A stretch of 64,000 nucleotides of DNA from Mycolicibacterium litorale (GTDB lineage Bacteria; Actinomycetota; Actinomycetes; Mycobacteriales; Mycobacteriaceae). The notes beneath the pieces were generated by a model. The model did not search any database, was not told the DNA's origin, and saw nothing but the letters and a program-made list of their open reading frames with translations. Of this stretch, positions 8,747 through 17,146 are shown piece by piece (positions within the stretch are counted from its first letter, which is position 1; each line of letters opens with the position of its first letter). Where the stretch lies: assembly GCA_002007745.1 (NCBI GenBank), contig CP019882.1, forward strand, positions 3,968,001 to 4,032,000, given 5' to 3'. The position numbers were made by a program, and so were the translations under genes.

Positions 8747-11175
8747 GGCGTTGCCTCCCGCTCGATCCGCACCACCGCGCCGGCCGTGACGCCCAGCTGC
8801 TCGTGCACCGCACTGCCCCGGGATTTCAACGGCAGCCACACCACACCGTCAACCATGTCGGTGATCACCAGCGGGAGCCTGATCGCCCCCCGCCCGCTAG
8901 ACACCCTGACCCAGTCGCCCGCACTGGCGCCGATACCGGCCGCCGTCACCGCCGAGGACCGCGCCACCGCCGGCCGCGCCGTCCCCGCTAGAAACGGCTC
9001 ACCATCCTGCAACCGACCGTCATCCAACAACAGCCGCCATCCCGCCAACACCGCTTCGGCATGCCCGAGTTGTGCTGGTGGGCCGGCGAAATAGCCGCTC
9101 ATCTCACCCCGCGGGCCGTCCCAGGTGCCAAGCTGGTCCATCTCGGTGCGCACCGACTCGACGTCGGGCGTTGCGAGATCGATCCCCATCCAGCCGGCCA
9201 GGTTGTGCAGAATTCGATGGTCGGGATCGTGACTCGTGGCGATCGCTGTGCCGAAGGACCGCAACCGGCCCTCCCAATTCAGGAAGGCCCCGGCACGCTC
9301 GTGGACCGTGGCGACTGGGAAGACGACGTCGGCACGATCCGTTATCGCGCCTCGCCGGGCCTCGAGGCTGACCACGAACCTCGCGGACTCGATCGCCGCC
9401 AACGCGGCGTGCGGGTCGGCGAGGTCGGCCGGATCGACACCACCCACCAGCAGTGCGCCGAGTCCCGGGGTGAGGATCTCCGCGACATCACGTCCCGGAT
9501 ATACGGGTAAACGCGTTGTCCGCCAGACGCGCTCGACCTGCTCTCGGGCGCGGGCATGGGACACCGGACGGCCGCCGGGAAGCAGGTTGGGTAGGCATCC
9601 CGTCTCCAGCGCGCCGCGGTCGCCGGCGCGGCGCGGGATCCAGGCCAGCCGGGCGCCGGTGCGTTCGGCCAGGCGAACGGCGGCGGTGAGTGCGCCGGGG
9701 CTGGTCGCCAGTCGTTCTCCGGCCAGGATGATGGTGCCCGGCACGATCTCGGTCAGTTCGTCGAGGGCGACGGCTTCCTGACCGGGTGCGGTCAGGAGCA
9801 CCTGGGCGGCCAGTTTGGTGGATCCGGGTGAGGCGAACGGTGCGACGGCCAGCACCGGCAGCCGGTGTTTGCGGACGGCCTTGCGCAGCCGCAGGAAGAC
9901 GATCGGCGATTCGTCCTCGGGCTCGAAGCCGGCCAGCACCACGGCGGGTGCGGTCTCCAGATCGGCGTAGGTGACGTCGCGGCGCCCGGCCACGTGGGCG
10001 GCGAGGAACTCCTGTTCCTCCACCGAGTGCGGGCGAGAGCGGAAGTCGATGTCGTTGGTGCCCAACACGATGCGCGCGAACTTCGCGTATGCATAGGCGT
10101 CCTCCGCCGGCAGCCGGCCGCCCACCACCACCCCTGGACGGCCCGTCACTCCGAGTCCTTGCGCAGCGACATCGAGGGCTTCCGACCAGGACGCCGGGCG
10201 CAAGCCCTCCCGATCGCGGACCAGTGGGGTGGTGATGCGGTCACCCGTGCGGGTGTAGGTGAAGGCCCAGCGGCCTTTGTCGCAGTTCCATTCCTCGTTG
10301 ACTTCGGGGTCGTCGCCGGCCAGTCGGCGCAGCACGACACCGCGGCGGTGGTCGGTGCGCTGGGCGCAGCCGGATGCGCAGTGTTCGCACACGCTCGGGC
10401 TGGACACCAGATCGAAGGGGCGGGCCCGGAACCGGTAGGCGGCACCCGTCAGGGCCCCGACCGGGCAGATCTGCACGGTGTTGCCGCTGAAGTAGGAATC
10501 GAAGGGCTCCCCGGGTCCGATCCCGACCTGTTGCACAGCACCGCGTTCGAGCAGCGAGATGAACGGGTCCCCGGCGATCTGTTCGGAGAACCGGGTACAG
10601 CGCGCACACAACACACACCGCTCCCGATCCAGCAACAGCTGACTGGAGAGGTTGACCGGCTTCGGATAGGTGCGCTTCACCTTGTCGAACCGGGACTCCG
10701 TGCGCCCGCCACTCATGGCTTGGTTCTGCAGGGGGCATTCGCCGCCCTTATCGCAGACGGGGCAGTCCAGCGGGTGGTTGATCAGCAGCAGTTCCATCAC
10801 CCCGTGCTGAGCCCTGTCGGCCGCCGCCGAGCTGAACTGGGTGCGGACCACCATGCCCTCGGAGACGGTGATGGTGCACGACGCCATCGGCTTGCGCTGG
10901 CCCTCCACCTCGACCAGACACTGCCGGCAGGCCCCCACCGGGTCGAGCAGCGGGTGATCGCAAAACCGGGGGATCTGCACCCCCATCAGCTCGGCGGCGC
11001 GAATCACCAACGTGCCCTTGGGCACCGACACCTCGACATCGTCGATCACCAGGGTGACCAGCTCGACGTCGTCACCGCGAGCTGGGGGTACCTCCCGCTT
11101 GCGGGGGCACGCAACCGCGCCCTTATCCGCGGCGTGTCGGGGACTTTCCTGTCTGCTCGCGGGAGGAACTGTCAC
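8743..11175 (-). CDS. nuoG: NADH-quinone oxidoreductase subunit G
   Basis: The largest peripheral-arm subunit, 810 residues. It carries the N-terminal [2Fe-2S] N1b ligands (CDHPLLDPVGACRQC), the following [4Fe-4S] sites (CPVCDKGGECPL; CVLCARCTRF; ICPVGAL) and the extra N7 motif (CEHCASGC ... WNCDKGRW). A molybdopterin-oxidoreductase-like domain follows. The GTG at 11175 has GGAAGGAG seven bases upstream and overlaps the nuoF stop as GTGA. The first 37 or so residues, before VTLVIDDVEVSVPKG, are longer than I recall for the M. tuberculosis protein. They are encoded by DNA containing a palindrome and a half copy of a dispersed inverted repeat. Confidence 0.95.
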   Translation of the reverse strand: MTVPPASRQESPRHAADKGAVACPRKREVPPARGDDVELVTLVIDDVEVSVPKGTLVIRAAELMGVQIPRFCDHPLLDPVGACRQCLVEVEGQRKPMASCTITVSEGMVVRTQFSSAAADRAQHGVMELLLINHPLDCPVCDKGGECPLQNQAMSGGRTESRFDKVKRTYPKPVNLSSQLLLDRERCVLCARCTRFSEQIAGDPFISLLERGAVQQVGIGPGEPFDSYFSGNTVQICPVGALTGAAYRFRARPFDLVSSPSVCEHCASGCAQRTDHRRGVVLRRLAGDDPEVNEEWNCDKGRWAFTYTRTGDRITTPLVRDREGLRPASWSEALDVAAQGLGVTGRPGVVVGGRLPAEDAYAYAKFARIVLGTNDIDFRSRPHSVEEQEFLAAHVAGRRDVTYADLETAPAVVLAGFEPEDESPIVFLRLRKAVRKHRLPVLAVAPFASPGSTKLAAQVLLTAPGQEAVALDELTEIVPGTIILAGERLATSPGALTAAVRLAERTGARLAWIPRRAGDRGALETGCLPNLLPGGRPVSHARAREQVERVWRTTRLPVYPGRDVAEILTPGLGALLVGGVDPADLADPHAALAAIESARFVVSLEARRGAITDRADVVFPVATVHERAGAFLNWEGRLRSFGTAIATSHDPDHRILHNLAGWMGIDLATPDVESVRTEMDQLGTWDGPRGEMSGYFAGPPAQLGHAEAVLAGWRLLLDDGRLQDGEPFLAGTARPAVARSSAVTAAGIGASAGDWVRVSSGRGAIRLPLVITDMVDGVVWLPLKSRGSAVHEQLGVTAGAVVRIEREATP
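11082..11160. repeat. Repeat-derived DNA in the 5' end of nuoG
   Basis: Within the first codons of nuoG lies a GGGGGTACC stretch followed by CCCGCTTGCGGG (a near-palindrome at about 11095-11106). It is followed by a half element ending TTTCCTGTCTGCTCGC at 11145-11160, which matches one arm of the inverted repeats at 30104-30161 and 39163-39220. In NuoG this DNA encodes about 25 residues rich in Arg, Pro and Lys. It looks like repeat DNA captured in frame at the gene start. Coordinates are approximate. Confidence 0.5.
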
Positions 11176-12473
11176 GGGCCCACTCCTTCCGGTGCGGCCA
11201 GCATCGACGCATGCGGGTCGAACGGACAACCACCGGCGAGGTGAGCCTCGTACTCGACACGGAAATGCTTGACCGACGACATCACGGGTGCGGCAGCACC
11301 ATCACCCAACGCGCAGAACGACTTTCCGTTCAACGTATCCGCGATATCGAGCAGGTTGCGCAGGTCAGCGAGGGTGGCCCAACCACTCTCCAGATCCGCG
11401 TAGATCTGGCTGAGCCAGTAGGTGCCCTCCCGGCACGGTGTGCACTTGCCGCAGGACTCGTGGGCGTAGAACTGCGTCCAGCGGCGAACCGCTCGCACCA
11501 CGCAGGTGGTCTCGTCGAAGATCTGCAGCGCCTTGGTGCCCAGCATCGAGCCGACCGAGGCCATGCCCTCGTAATCCAAGGGCACGTCGAGGTGTTCGGC
11601 GGTCAGCAGCGGCGTCGACGAACCCCCCGGGGTCCAGAACTTCAGCTCGTGCCCGGCCCGGACCCCGCCCGCGTAGTCGAGCAGCTCGCGCAGCGTGATA
11701 CCCAGCGGCGCCTCGTACTGACCCGGCCGAGTGACATGCCCCGACAACGAATACAGCGTGAAACCCGGTGACTTCTCGGTCCCCATCGAGGTGAACCAAC
11801 CGATGCCGTTGCGCAGGATGAGGGGCACGGTCGCAATGGTTTCCACATTGTTGACGACGGTGGGACAGGCATACAGACCAGCCTCGGCGGGGAACGGCGG
11901 GCGTAGTCGAGGTTGGCCGCGCCGGCCCTCCAGCGAGTCCAGCAGTGCGGTTTCTTCCCCGCAGATGTAGGCGCCGGCACCGGCGTGCACGATCAGATCC
12001 AGCTCGAATCCCGAGCCGCCGATGTCGGTGCCCAGGTAGCCGGCGGCGTACGCCTCGGCCACCGCCGCCTGCAACCGGCGCAACGCCGGCACCACCTCAC
12101 CGCGCACATAAATGAAGGCATGCCGCGCCCGAATCGCATACGCAGCAATGATGGTCCCCTCGACAAGGGCGTGCGGTGTCGCGAACATCAGTGGAACGTC
12201 CTTGCAGGTACCCGGCTCTGACTCGTCGGCGTTGACCACCAGGTAGTGCGGTTGAGCCGAGTCCTGCGGAATGAACGACCACTTGGCACCGGTCGGGAAG
12301 CCCGCACCGCCGCGGCCCCGCAAGCCGGCCTCCTTCACCGTTGCGATGACATCGGTCGGGGTCATCGTGAGGGCCTTCGCCAACGCTTGATATCCGTCGT
12401 GGCGGAGGTAGTTCGCGAGGGTCCAGGATTCCGGCTCGTTCCAGTGCCGGGTGAGCACACGCTCGAAAGCCAT
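11172..12473 (-). CDS. nuoF: NADH-quinone oxidoreductase subunit F (FMN, NADH site)
   Basis: This subunit binds NADH and FMN and holds cluster N3, the entry point for electrons. The product is 433 residues. The FMN and NADH binding region GRGGAGFPTGAKW lies near residues 55-67. The N3 ligands are in ESCGKCTPCREG (about residue 345) and FCALGD. The ATG at 12473 (MAFERVLTRHW) follows GGAGGGAG and starts two bases after the end of nuoE. A GTG six codons upstream lies inside nuoE and is less likely. Confidence 0.96.
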   Translation of the reverse strand: MAFERVLTRHWNEPESWTLANYLRHDGYQALAKALTMTPTDVIATVKEAGLRGRGGAGFPTGAKWSFIPQDSAQPHYLVVNADESEPGTCKDVPLMFATPHALVEGTIIAAYAIRARHAFIYVRGEVVPALRRLQAAVAEAYAAGYLGTDIGGSGFELDLIVHAGAGAYICGEETALLDSLEGRRGQPRLRPPFPAEAGLYACPTVVNNVETIATVPLILRNGIGWFTSMGTEKSPGFTLYSLSGHVTRPGQYEAPLGITLRELLDYAGGVRAGHELKFWTPGGSSTPLLTAEHLDVPLDYEGMASVGSMLGTKALQIFDETTCVVRAVRRWTQFYAHESCGKCTPCREGTYWLSQIYADLESGWATLADLRNLLDIADTLNGKSFCALGDGAAAPVMSSVKHFRVEYEAHLAGGCPFDPHASMLAAPEGVGP

Positions 12474-12474
12474 C

Positions 12475-13119
12475 TCAGCTCCCTCCCCCACCGCGGGAGG
12501 GCAGCCCGGCGAGGGTGCGTGCGGTGTCGCGGAAAGGGCATAGTGGTGCGCCGCGGGTGGGTGTGGGTGTGTGGCCGTTGCGGAGGTCGTGAACGAGTTG
12601 TTTTGCGCTCGAGGGGGTTTGGTTGTCGAAGAACTCCCAGTTGATCATGACGACGGGGGCATAGTCGCAGGCGGCGTTGCATTCGATGTGTTCTAAGGTG
12701 ATGCGTCCGTCGCCGGTGGTGTGGCCGGGGTCCACGCCCAGTTCGGTGGCCAGCGCCTCGACGATCGCGTCGCCGCCCATGACCGCGCACAGCGTGTTGG
12801 TGCAGACCCCGACCAGGTAGTCACCGGTGGGGGTGCGCCGGTACATCGAGTAGAAGGTGGCCACCGCGTTGACCTCGGCGTCGGTGAGTCCCAGTTGGTG
12901 GGCGCAGAATCGGACGCCGGCGGTGGTGAGGTAGCCGTCCTCGGACTGGACCAGGTGTAGCAGGGGCAGCAGTGCCGAGCGAGGGTGCGGGTAGCGGGCG
13001 ATGATGGTGGCCGCATCAGCAGCCAACCGCCCGTGCGCGTCAGCGTGGTATGCCTGAGGGCCGCCGATGGGCGGGCCGGGTTCTTCGGGCCGCGGGCCCA
13101 ACACCAGATCCACACTCAT
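12475..13119 (-). CDS. nuoE: NADH-quinone oxidoreductase subunit E ([2Fe-2S])
   Basis: Thioredoxin-fold [2Fe-2S] subunit (cluster N1a), 214 residues. The four cysteine ligands are visible in GVCTNTLCAVMGG and, about 40 residues later, HIECNAACDYAP. The ATG at 13119 overlaps the nuoD stop as ATGA. Its C-terminal tail of about 30 residues after the fold is rich in Pro, Thr and Gly. Confidence 0.96.
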   Translation of the reverse strand: MSVDLVLGPRPEEPGPPIGGPQAYHADAHGRLAADAATIIARYPHPRSALLPLLHLVQSEDGYLTTAGVRFCAHQLGLTDAEVNAVATFYSMYRRTPTGDYLVGVCTNTLCAVMGGDAIVEALATELGVDPGHTTGDGRITLEHIECNAACDYAPVVMINWEFFDNQTPSSAKQLVHDLRNGHTPTPTRGAPLCPFRDTARTLAGLPSRGGGGS

Positions 13120-14404
13120 CGGTCGACTCCGCCCATGACGGGATCGATGGAGGCGACCGAGGCGATGACGTCGGCGACCATGCCGCCTTCGCACATGGCG
13201 GCCACCGCTTGCAGATTGGTGAAGGACGGGTCGCGGTAGTGCACCCGGTAGGGCCGGGTGCCGCCGTCGGAGACCACGTGCACGCCCAGTTCTCCGCGGG
13301 GGGATTCCACCGCGACGTAGACCTGTCCGGCGGGGACGCGGAAGCCTTCGGTGACCAGTTTGAAGTGGTGGATCAAGCCTTCCATGGAGGTGCCCATGAT
13401 CGTGGCGATATGGGCTGGGGAGGTGCCCAAACCATCGGGGCCCACCTGCAGGTCGGCGGGCCAGGCCAGTTTCTTGTCGGTGATCATCACCGGCCCGGGT
13501 TCCAGGCGCTCTAGGCACTGGCCGACGATTTTGAGGGATTCGTACATTTCTTTGACCCGGATCAGGTAGCGGCCGTAGCAGTCCGCGGCGGTGTCGGTGA
13601 TGACCTCGAAGTCGTAGGTGTCATAGCCGCAATAAGGTTGGGACTTGCGCAGATCGTGCGGGAGGCCGGTGGCGCGCAAGACTGGGCCGGTGATGCCCAA
13701 GGCCATGCAGCCGGTCACGTCGAGGTAGCCGATGCCTTGGGTGCGGGCTTTCCAGATGTAGCTGTCGGTCAACAACTCGCCGAGTTCGTCGAGATGGCCG
13801 GGAAGCACCGACAGCAGTTCCGCCAAGCGGGCGGGGCCGTCGTCGGGCAGATCGGCGGCCAGCCCGCCGGGGCGGATGTAGGAGTTGTTCATCCGCAGGC
13901 CGGTCACCGCTTCGAAGAACGACAGGATCAGGTCGCGGTCGCGGAAACCGAAGAACATCGGCGACATCGCCCCTAACTCCATACCGCCGGTGGCCAACGC
14001 CACCAGATGGCTGGAGATCCGGTTGAGTTCCATCAACATCACCCGGATCACCGACGCCCGTACCGGGATGTCGTCGGTGATGCCCAACAGGTGCTCGACA
14101 CCAAGGCAATACGCGGTCTCGTTGAAGAACGGCGACAGATAATCCATCCGGGTCACGAACGTCACCCCTGCGTCCAGGACCGATACTCCACATTCTTCTC
14201 AATCCCGGTATGTAGATAGCCGATCCCACACCGCGCCTCAGTGACCGTCTCGCCCTCGATCTCCAAGATCAACCGCAGCACCCCGTGCGTCGACGGATGC
14301 TGTGGACCCATATTCACCACGAGTCTCTCCGCGTGATCGTCGATCGCCGCTGACGTGACGGCATCCCAGTCGTTTCCGTTGACAGTGAACGTTGTCTCAA
14401 CCAT
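13116..14404 (-). CDS. nuoD: NADH-quinone oxidoreductase subunit D (frame broken once)
   Basis: The 49-kDa-type subunit, which forms the quinone site together with NuoB. The N-terminal part (MVETTFTVNG to YRSWTQG) includes NMGPQHPSTHGVLR with the histidines of the quinone pocket. It stops at TGA near 14162. The rest starts in the next frame at VTFVTRMDYLSPFFNE. One missing base in the C run 14165-14168 joins them as WTQGVTFVTRM and gives 429 residues, as expected. The start at 14404 shares one base with the nuoC stop (TGATG), and an upstream ATG at 14413 is possible. A sequencing deletion is the likely cause of the break. Confidence 0.92.
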
Positions 14405-15048
14405 CAGCGGCATGACCTCCGTTGGTCGGGCGGCGCCACGCTGGCGCCGCGGAATTCGACCGGTATGCCGCCCAGCGGGTAGTCCTTGCGTTGCGGATGA
14501 CCCACCCAGTCATCGGGCATCTCGATACGGGTCAGCCCCGGATGCCCGTCGAACACGATGCCGAAGAAATCGTAGGTCTCCCGCTCATGCCAATCACAGG
14601 TCGGATACACCGAGAACAGCGACGGCACATGCGGATCGGCATCCGGGCACGCCACCTCCAACTGCAGCCGCCGGTTATGAGTGATCGACATCAACGGGTA
14701 GAACGCATGCAACTCCCGCCCCGAATCCAGCGGATAATGCACACCCGAAACCCCGCAACACAATTCGAACCGCAACAGCTCGTCATCACGCAGGACGCCC
14801 GCCACCAGCGGGAGGAATGCTCGCGCGACATGCAAGGTGAGTTGGCCGGCGTGGACGACCACACGTTCAACGGCATAGCTGAAATCGTCACCGAGTGCGG
14901 CCGACAACGCGTCGACCACCTCGTCAAAGTAACCACCGTAGGGACGACTACTACTGCGCCGCAGGGGTTCACGCCGAACCAGCCCGCCGTACCCGGAGAC
15001 GTCGTTGTACTTGCTTTCGGGGTTGCTGCGCTCGTGGGTGTCGCTCAC
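14404..15048 (-). CDS. nuoC: NADH-quinone oxidoreductase subunit C
   Basis: The 30-kDa-type subunit of the peripheral arm, 214 residues. The family signature is clear in WHERETYDFFGIVFDGHP and RKDYPLGGIPVEF. The GTG at 15048 overlaps the nuoB stop as GTGA but has little ribosome binding site, so translation probably depends on coupling with nuoB. Confidence 0.95.
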   Translation of the reverse strand: MSDTHERSNPESKYNDVSGYGGLVRREPLRRSSSRPYGGYFDEVVDALSAALGDDFSYAVERVVVHAGQLTLHVARAFLPLVAGVLRDDELLRFELCCGVSGVHYPLDSGRELHAFYPLMSITHNRRLQLEVACPDADPHVPSLFSVYPTCDWHERETYDFFGIVFDGHPGLTRIEMPDDWVGHPQRKDYPLGGIPVEFRGASVAPPDQRRSCR

Positions 15049-15598
15049 CGCAGCAGGCCTTTGAGTTCCAGGGTGGTGGGGGCGGCCAGCGCGGCCTGCT
15101 CGGCGGCAGCGATCACCTCGGCGCGATGCACCCCCAGCGGCATCTGCGCGATCTTGGCGTGCAACGTCAGGATCGCGTGCAACAACATCTCCGGCCGCGG
15201 CGGGCAGCCCGGCAGATAAATGTCGACCGGCACCACGTGATCCACGCCCTGGACCACCGCGTAGTTGTTGAACATCCCCCACTGGAGGCGCACACCCCCA
15301 TGGCCAGCACCCACTTCGGCTCGGCCATCTGGTCATAGACCTGCCGCAGCACCGGCGCCATCTTCTGGCTCACCCGGCCCGCCACGATCATCAAATCCGC
15401 CTGCCGCGGCGTCGCGGAGAACCGCTCCATCCCGAATCGGGCGATGTCGAAGCGCGGCCCGGCGGTCGCCATCATCTCGATGGCACAACACGCCAACCCG
15501 AATGTGGCCGGCCACAACGATCCCTTGCGGACGAAGCCGGCCACCTTCTCGACGGTGGACAGCAGGATGCCGCCCGGAAGCTGCTCTTCTAGTCCCAT
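15045..15598 (-). CDS. nuoB: NADH-quinone oxidoreductase subunit B (frame broken once)
   Basis: NuoB holds cluster N2, the last iron-sulfur centre before quinone. The N-terminal part (MGLEEQLPGG to VLAMGVCASSGG) contains the tandem cysteines FGLACCAIEMM and the third ligand in GVCASSGG. The final part (MFNNYAVVQG and LPGCPPRPE, with the fourth cysteine) is in another frame. One base missing from the C run 15276-15280 explains the break and restores 184 residues, the usual length. The ATG at 15598 overlaps the end of nuoA by ten bases. Confidence 0.93.
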
Positions 15599-15948
15599 TC
15601 CAGGCCGCCCCGCCGCCACACGTAGCCGTAGGCAACGAAAACCGTTGCCATGAAGATCAGCATTTCCACCAGGGCGAAGGTGCCCAGCGCGTCGAACGTC
15701 ACCGCCCACGGATAGAGGAACACGATCTCGATGTCGAACACGATGAACAACATCGCGGTCAGGTAGTACTTGACCGGGAATCGCTGGCCGACCGCGCCGC
15801 CCGCCACCGGCTCGATGCCGCACTCGTAGGCCTCCAGCTTCGCGCGGTTGAACCGCCGCGGACCGACGACCAACGCGATCACCACAGACACCACCGCAAA
15901 ACCTGCCGCGATAATCCCCAACACCAGAATGGGCAGATACAGCTCCAA
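15589..15948 (-). CDS. nuoA: NADH-quinone oxidoreductase subunit A
   Basis: Small membrane subunit, first gene of the nuo operon. Three hydrophobic helices and the conserved YECGIEP loop (about residue 44) with its quinone-chamber cysteine are visible, as is KYYLTAMLFIVFDIEIVFLY. I chose a TTG start at 15948 (MELYLPILVLG, 119 residues). It lies nine bases after AGGAGG and matches the N-terminus I recall for mycobacterial NuoA. Longer in-frame starts further upstream would add a low-complexity, non-conserved leader. Confidence 0.93.
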   Translation of the reverse strand: MELYLPILVLGIIAAGFAVVSVVIALVVGPRRFNRAKLEAYECGIEPVAGGAVGQRFPVKYYLTAMLFIVFDIEIVFLYPWAVTFDALGTFALVEMLIFMATVFVAYGYVWRRGGLEWD

Positions 15949-16192
15949 TTCCGCTGCCCTCCTTCCGGGGACGCCGTAGACCACCCGGATGGCGCCGAGC
16001 GGTAGGCGTATGTCTACCGGTCGGTGAAGCTCAGGTATCCCCCGTTCGGGGGGAGATGGAAGGTGAGCCGCAGGGGGATATTTGATACCCACCAGTAGCT
16101 TTCACGTTTCAGCTCACGACGTGCCCAGTGCCAGATGAACCGTGCCCGTTGGTCTCCGGCCGGTTCCGCTCAGCAGACCGCCGGGCAGGTGG
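15949..16192. promoter_or_regulatory. nuo operon upstream region
   Basis: The 244 bases between nuoA and the last hydrogenase-operon gene must hold the nuo promoter and perhaps a terminator for the hydrogenase operon. The region contains the AGGAGG ribosome binding site at 15958-15963 and a strong palindrome at 16036-16054, with a further GGGGGATA half site at 16073-16080. I see no confident -35 or -10 pair and no open frame worth calling. Confidence 0.6.
16036..16054. promoter_or_regulatory. Palindrome TATCCCCCGTTCGGGGGGA, candidate operator
   Basis: A near-perfect GC palindrome about 90 bases upstream of the nuoA start. Closely related palindromes lie at 33197-33214 (between the response regulator and rpe) and 36977-36994 (upstream of the HAD gene). 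A half site follows at 16073-16080. There is no U-run, so it does not look like a simple intrinsic terminator. A binding site for a NarL-type regulator is an inference. Confidence 0.45.
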
Positions 16193-17029
16193 TCAGGAGA
16201 TCAATCCCGCCAAGGCCGGGTCGAAAGTCGCCCGTGCGGCGATCGACGCCGCGGCCGCCGAAACCACCAGCGCCCCATCACTTTCATACCCTTTGGGAAA
16301 GATGATCTCGGCGCTGTCCGGGCCCTCGCGGTGTGCCATCAACCAGTCGTACAGCAGCCAGTCCACCGCACAGGTCACCGCCAACGGGTCAGCCTCCGGT
16401 GATCGAGCCGCCGACACCACGGCCTGCAGAGCGTCGCGGTGTTCCTTGCGGGCGGCCTCCTTGTTGGCTCCGGAGCTGTCGAACAACAACATCGACAGGG
16501 TGAGTGGAAAGCGCTGGCCGGCTTCGGTCCTCACCAGCCAGCGGCCGCCCTTCCACGGCTTGTCCGGATCGACTAGGTGGAACTCGCCGAAGCCACCAAC
16601 GACACCAAGGGAGGGGTCGTCGAGCTCACCGTCGAACGGCGCCGGACCGAGGAGATCCAGCGGCAGCCGGGCACGGATCGAGAACAGCGCCGCGGTGCCA
16701 ACGATCTTTCCCGCGCGCAGATCGGGCTGCAGTCCGGCGCGCTCCAGGGCGGCGGCGTATTCGAAGCACAACCGGTCCAGTGTGCGGTGCAGCTCGAGCA
16801 GATCATCGCGTTCGTCGGCGTCGCCGGGTGACCGCCCACCACCAAGCACATCACCGAACCGCGCCGCGGCGATGATGAGCGCGTCATCGAGCGCTTCAAG
16901 ATGGGTGGCGGCTAGCCGATCCGGCTCGTCGTCGACGGCGATCAGGGCCTGCAACGAGGCCGGCTCCCCGGCGGGAGTCTCCCAGTAGAAGCCGATCTGG
17001 CCCTCGGCCTGAATGATTCGGGGTCGCAC
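16193..17029 (-). CDS. Hydrogenase-operon protein of unknown function
   Basis: A 278-residue soluble protein that I cannot assign to a named family. It is acidic and rich in alanine, with no signal peptide, membrane segment or cysteine-based metal motif that I can see. Recognisable stretches are QIGFYWETPAGEPASLQAL near the start and KGGRWLVRTEAGQRFPLTLSML in the middle. It is the last gene of the hydrogenase operon. Its GTG start at 17029 follows AAGGA, supplied by the end of the adjacent tandem repeat, and shares one base with the stop of a small reading frame in that repeat (TAGTG). Its position suggests an accessory role in hydrogenase assembly or electron transfer. Confidence 0.8.
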   Translation of the reverse strand: MRPRIIQAEGQIGFYWETPAGEPASLQALIAVDDEPDRLAATHLEALDDALIIAAARFGDVLGGGRSPGDADERDDLLELHRTLDRLCFEYAAALERAGLQPDLRAGKIVGTAALFSIRARLPLDLLGPAPFDGELDDPSLGVVGGFGEFHLVDPDKPWKGGRWLVRTEAGQRFPLTLSMLLFDSSGANKEAARKEHRDALQAVVSAARSPEADPLAVTCAVDWLLYDWLMAHREGPDSAEIIFPKGYESDGALVVSAAAASIAARATFDPALAGLIS

Positions 17030-17038
17030 TACATATCC

Positions 17039-17146
17039 TTACTCTTCGCGCGAGCGCTCATCGGGCCCCTTACTCTTCGCGCGAGCGCTCATCGGGCCCC
17101 TTACTCTTTGCGCGAGCGCTCATCGGGCCCCTTACTCTTCGCGCGA
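17039..17146. repeat. 31-bp tandem repeat (three copies plus a half copy)
   Basis: Three consecutive 31-bp units occupy 17039-17069, 17070-17100 and 17101-17131. The first two are identical and the third differs at one base. A 15-base partial copy follows at 17132-17146. On the minus strand each unit contains a ribosome-binding-like AAGGGG, then ATG, and ends in TAA. Because 31 is not a multiple of three, each ATG reads through into the next unit and gives a 17-codon frame encoding MSARAKSKGPDERSREE. These frames overlap the end of the NHL gene on one side, and on the other the last one stops at TAGTG, overlapping the start of the next gene. The arrangement resembles the small interspersed repeats (MIRUs) described between operon genes in mycobacteria. 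Confidence 0.85.

Noticed and set aside
16030..16060. Intrinsic terminator of the hydrogenase operon
   Set aside because: The hairpin has no following U-run, and two near-identical palindromes occur in other gaps upstream of genes, so a protein-binding site is the better reading, though not proven.
17039..17146. CRISPR array
   Set aside because: The 31-bp units are directly adjacent without spacers, and no cas gene is in the window.
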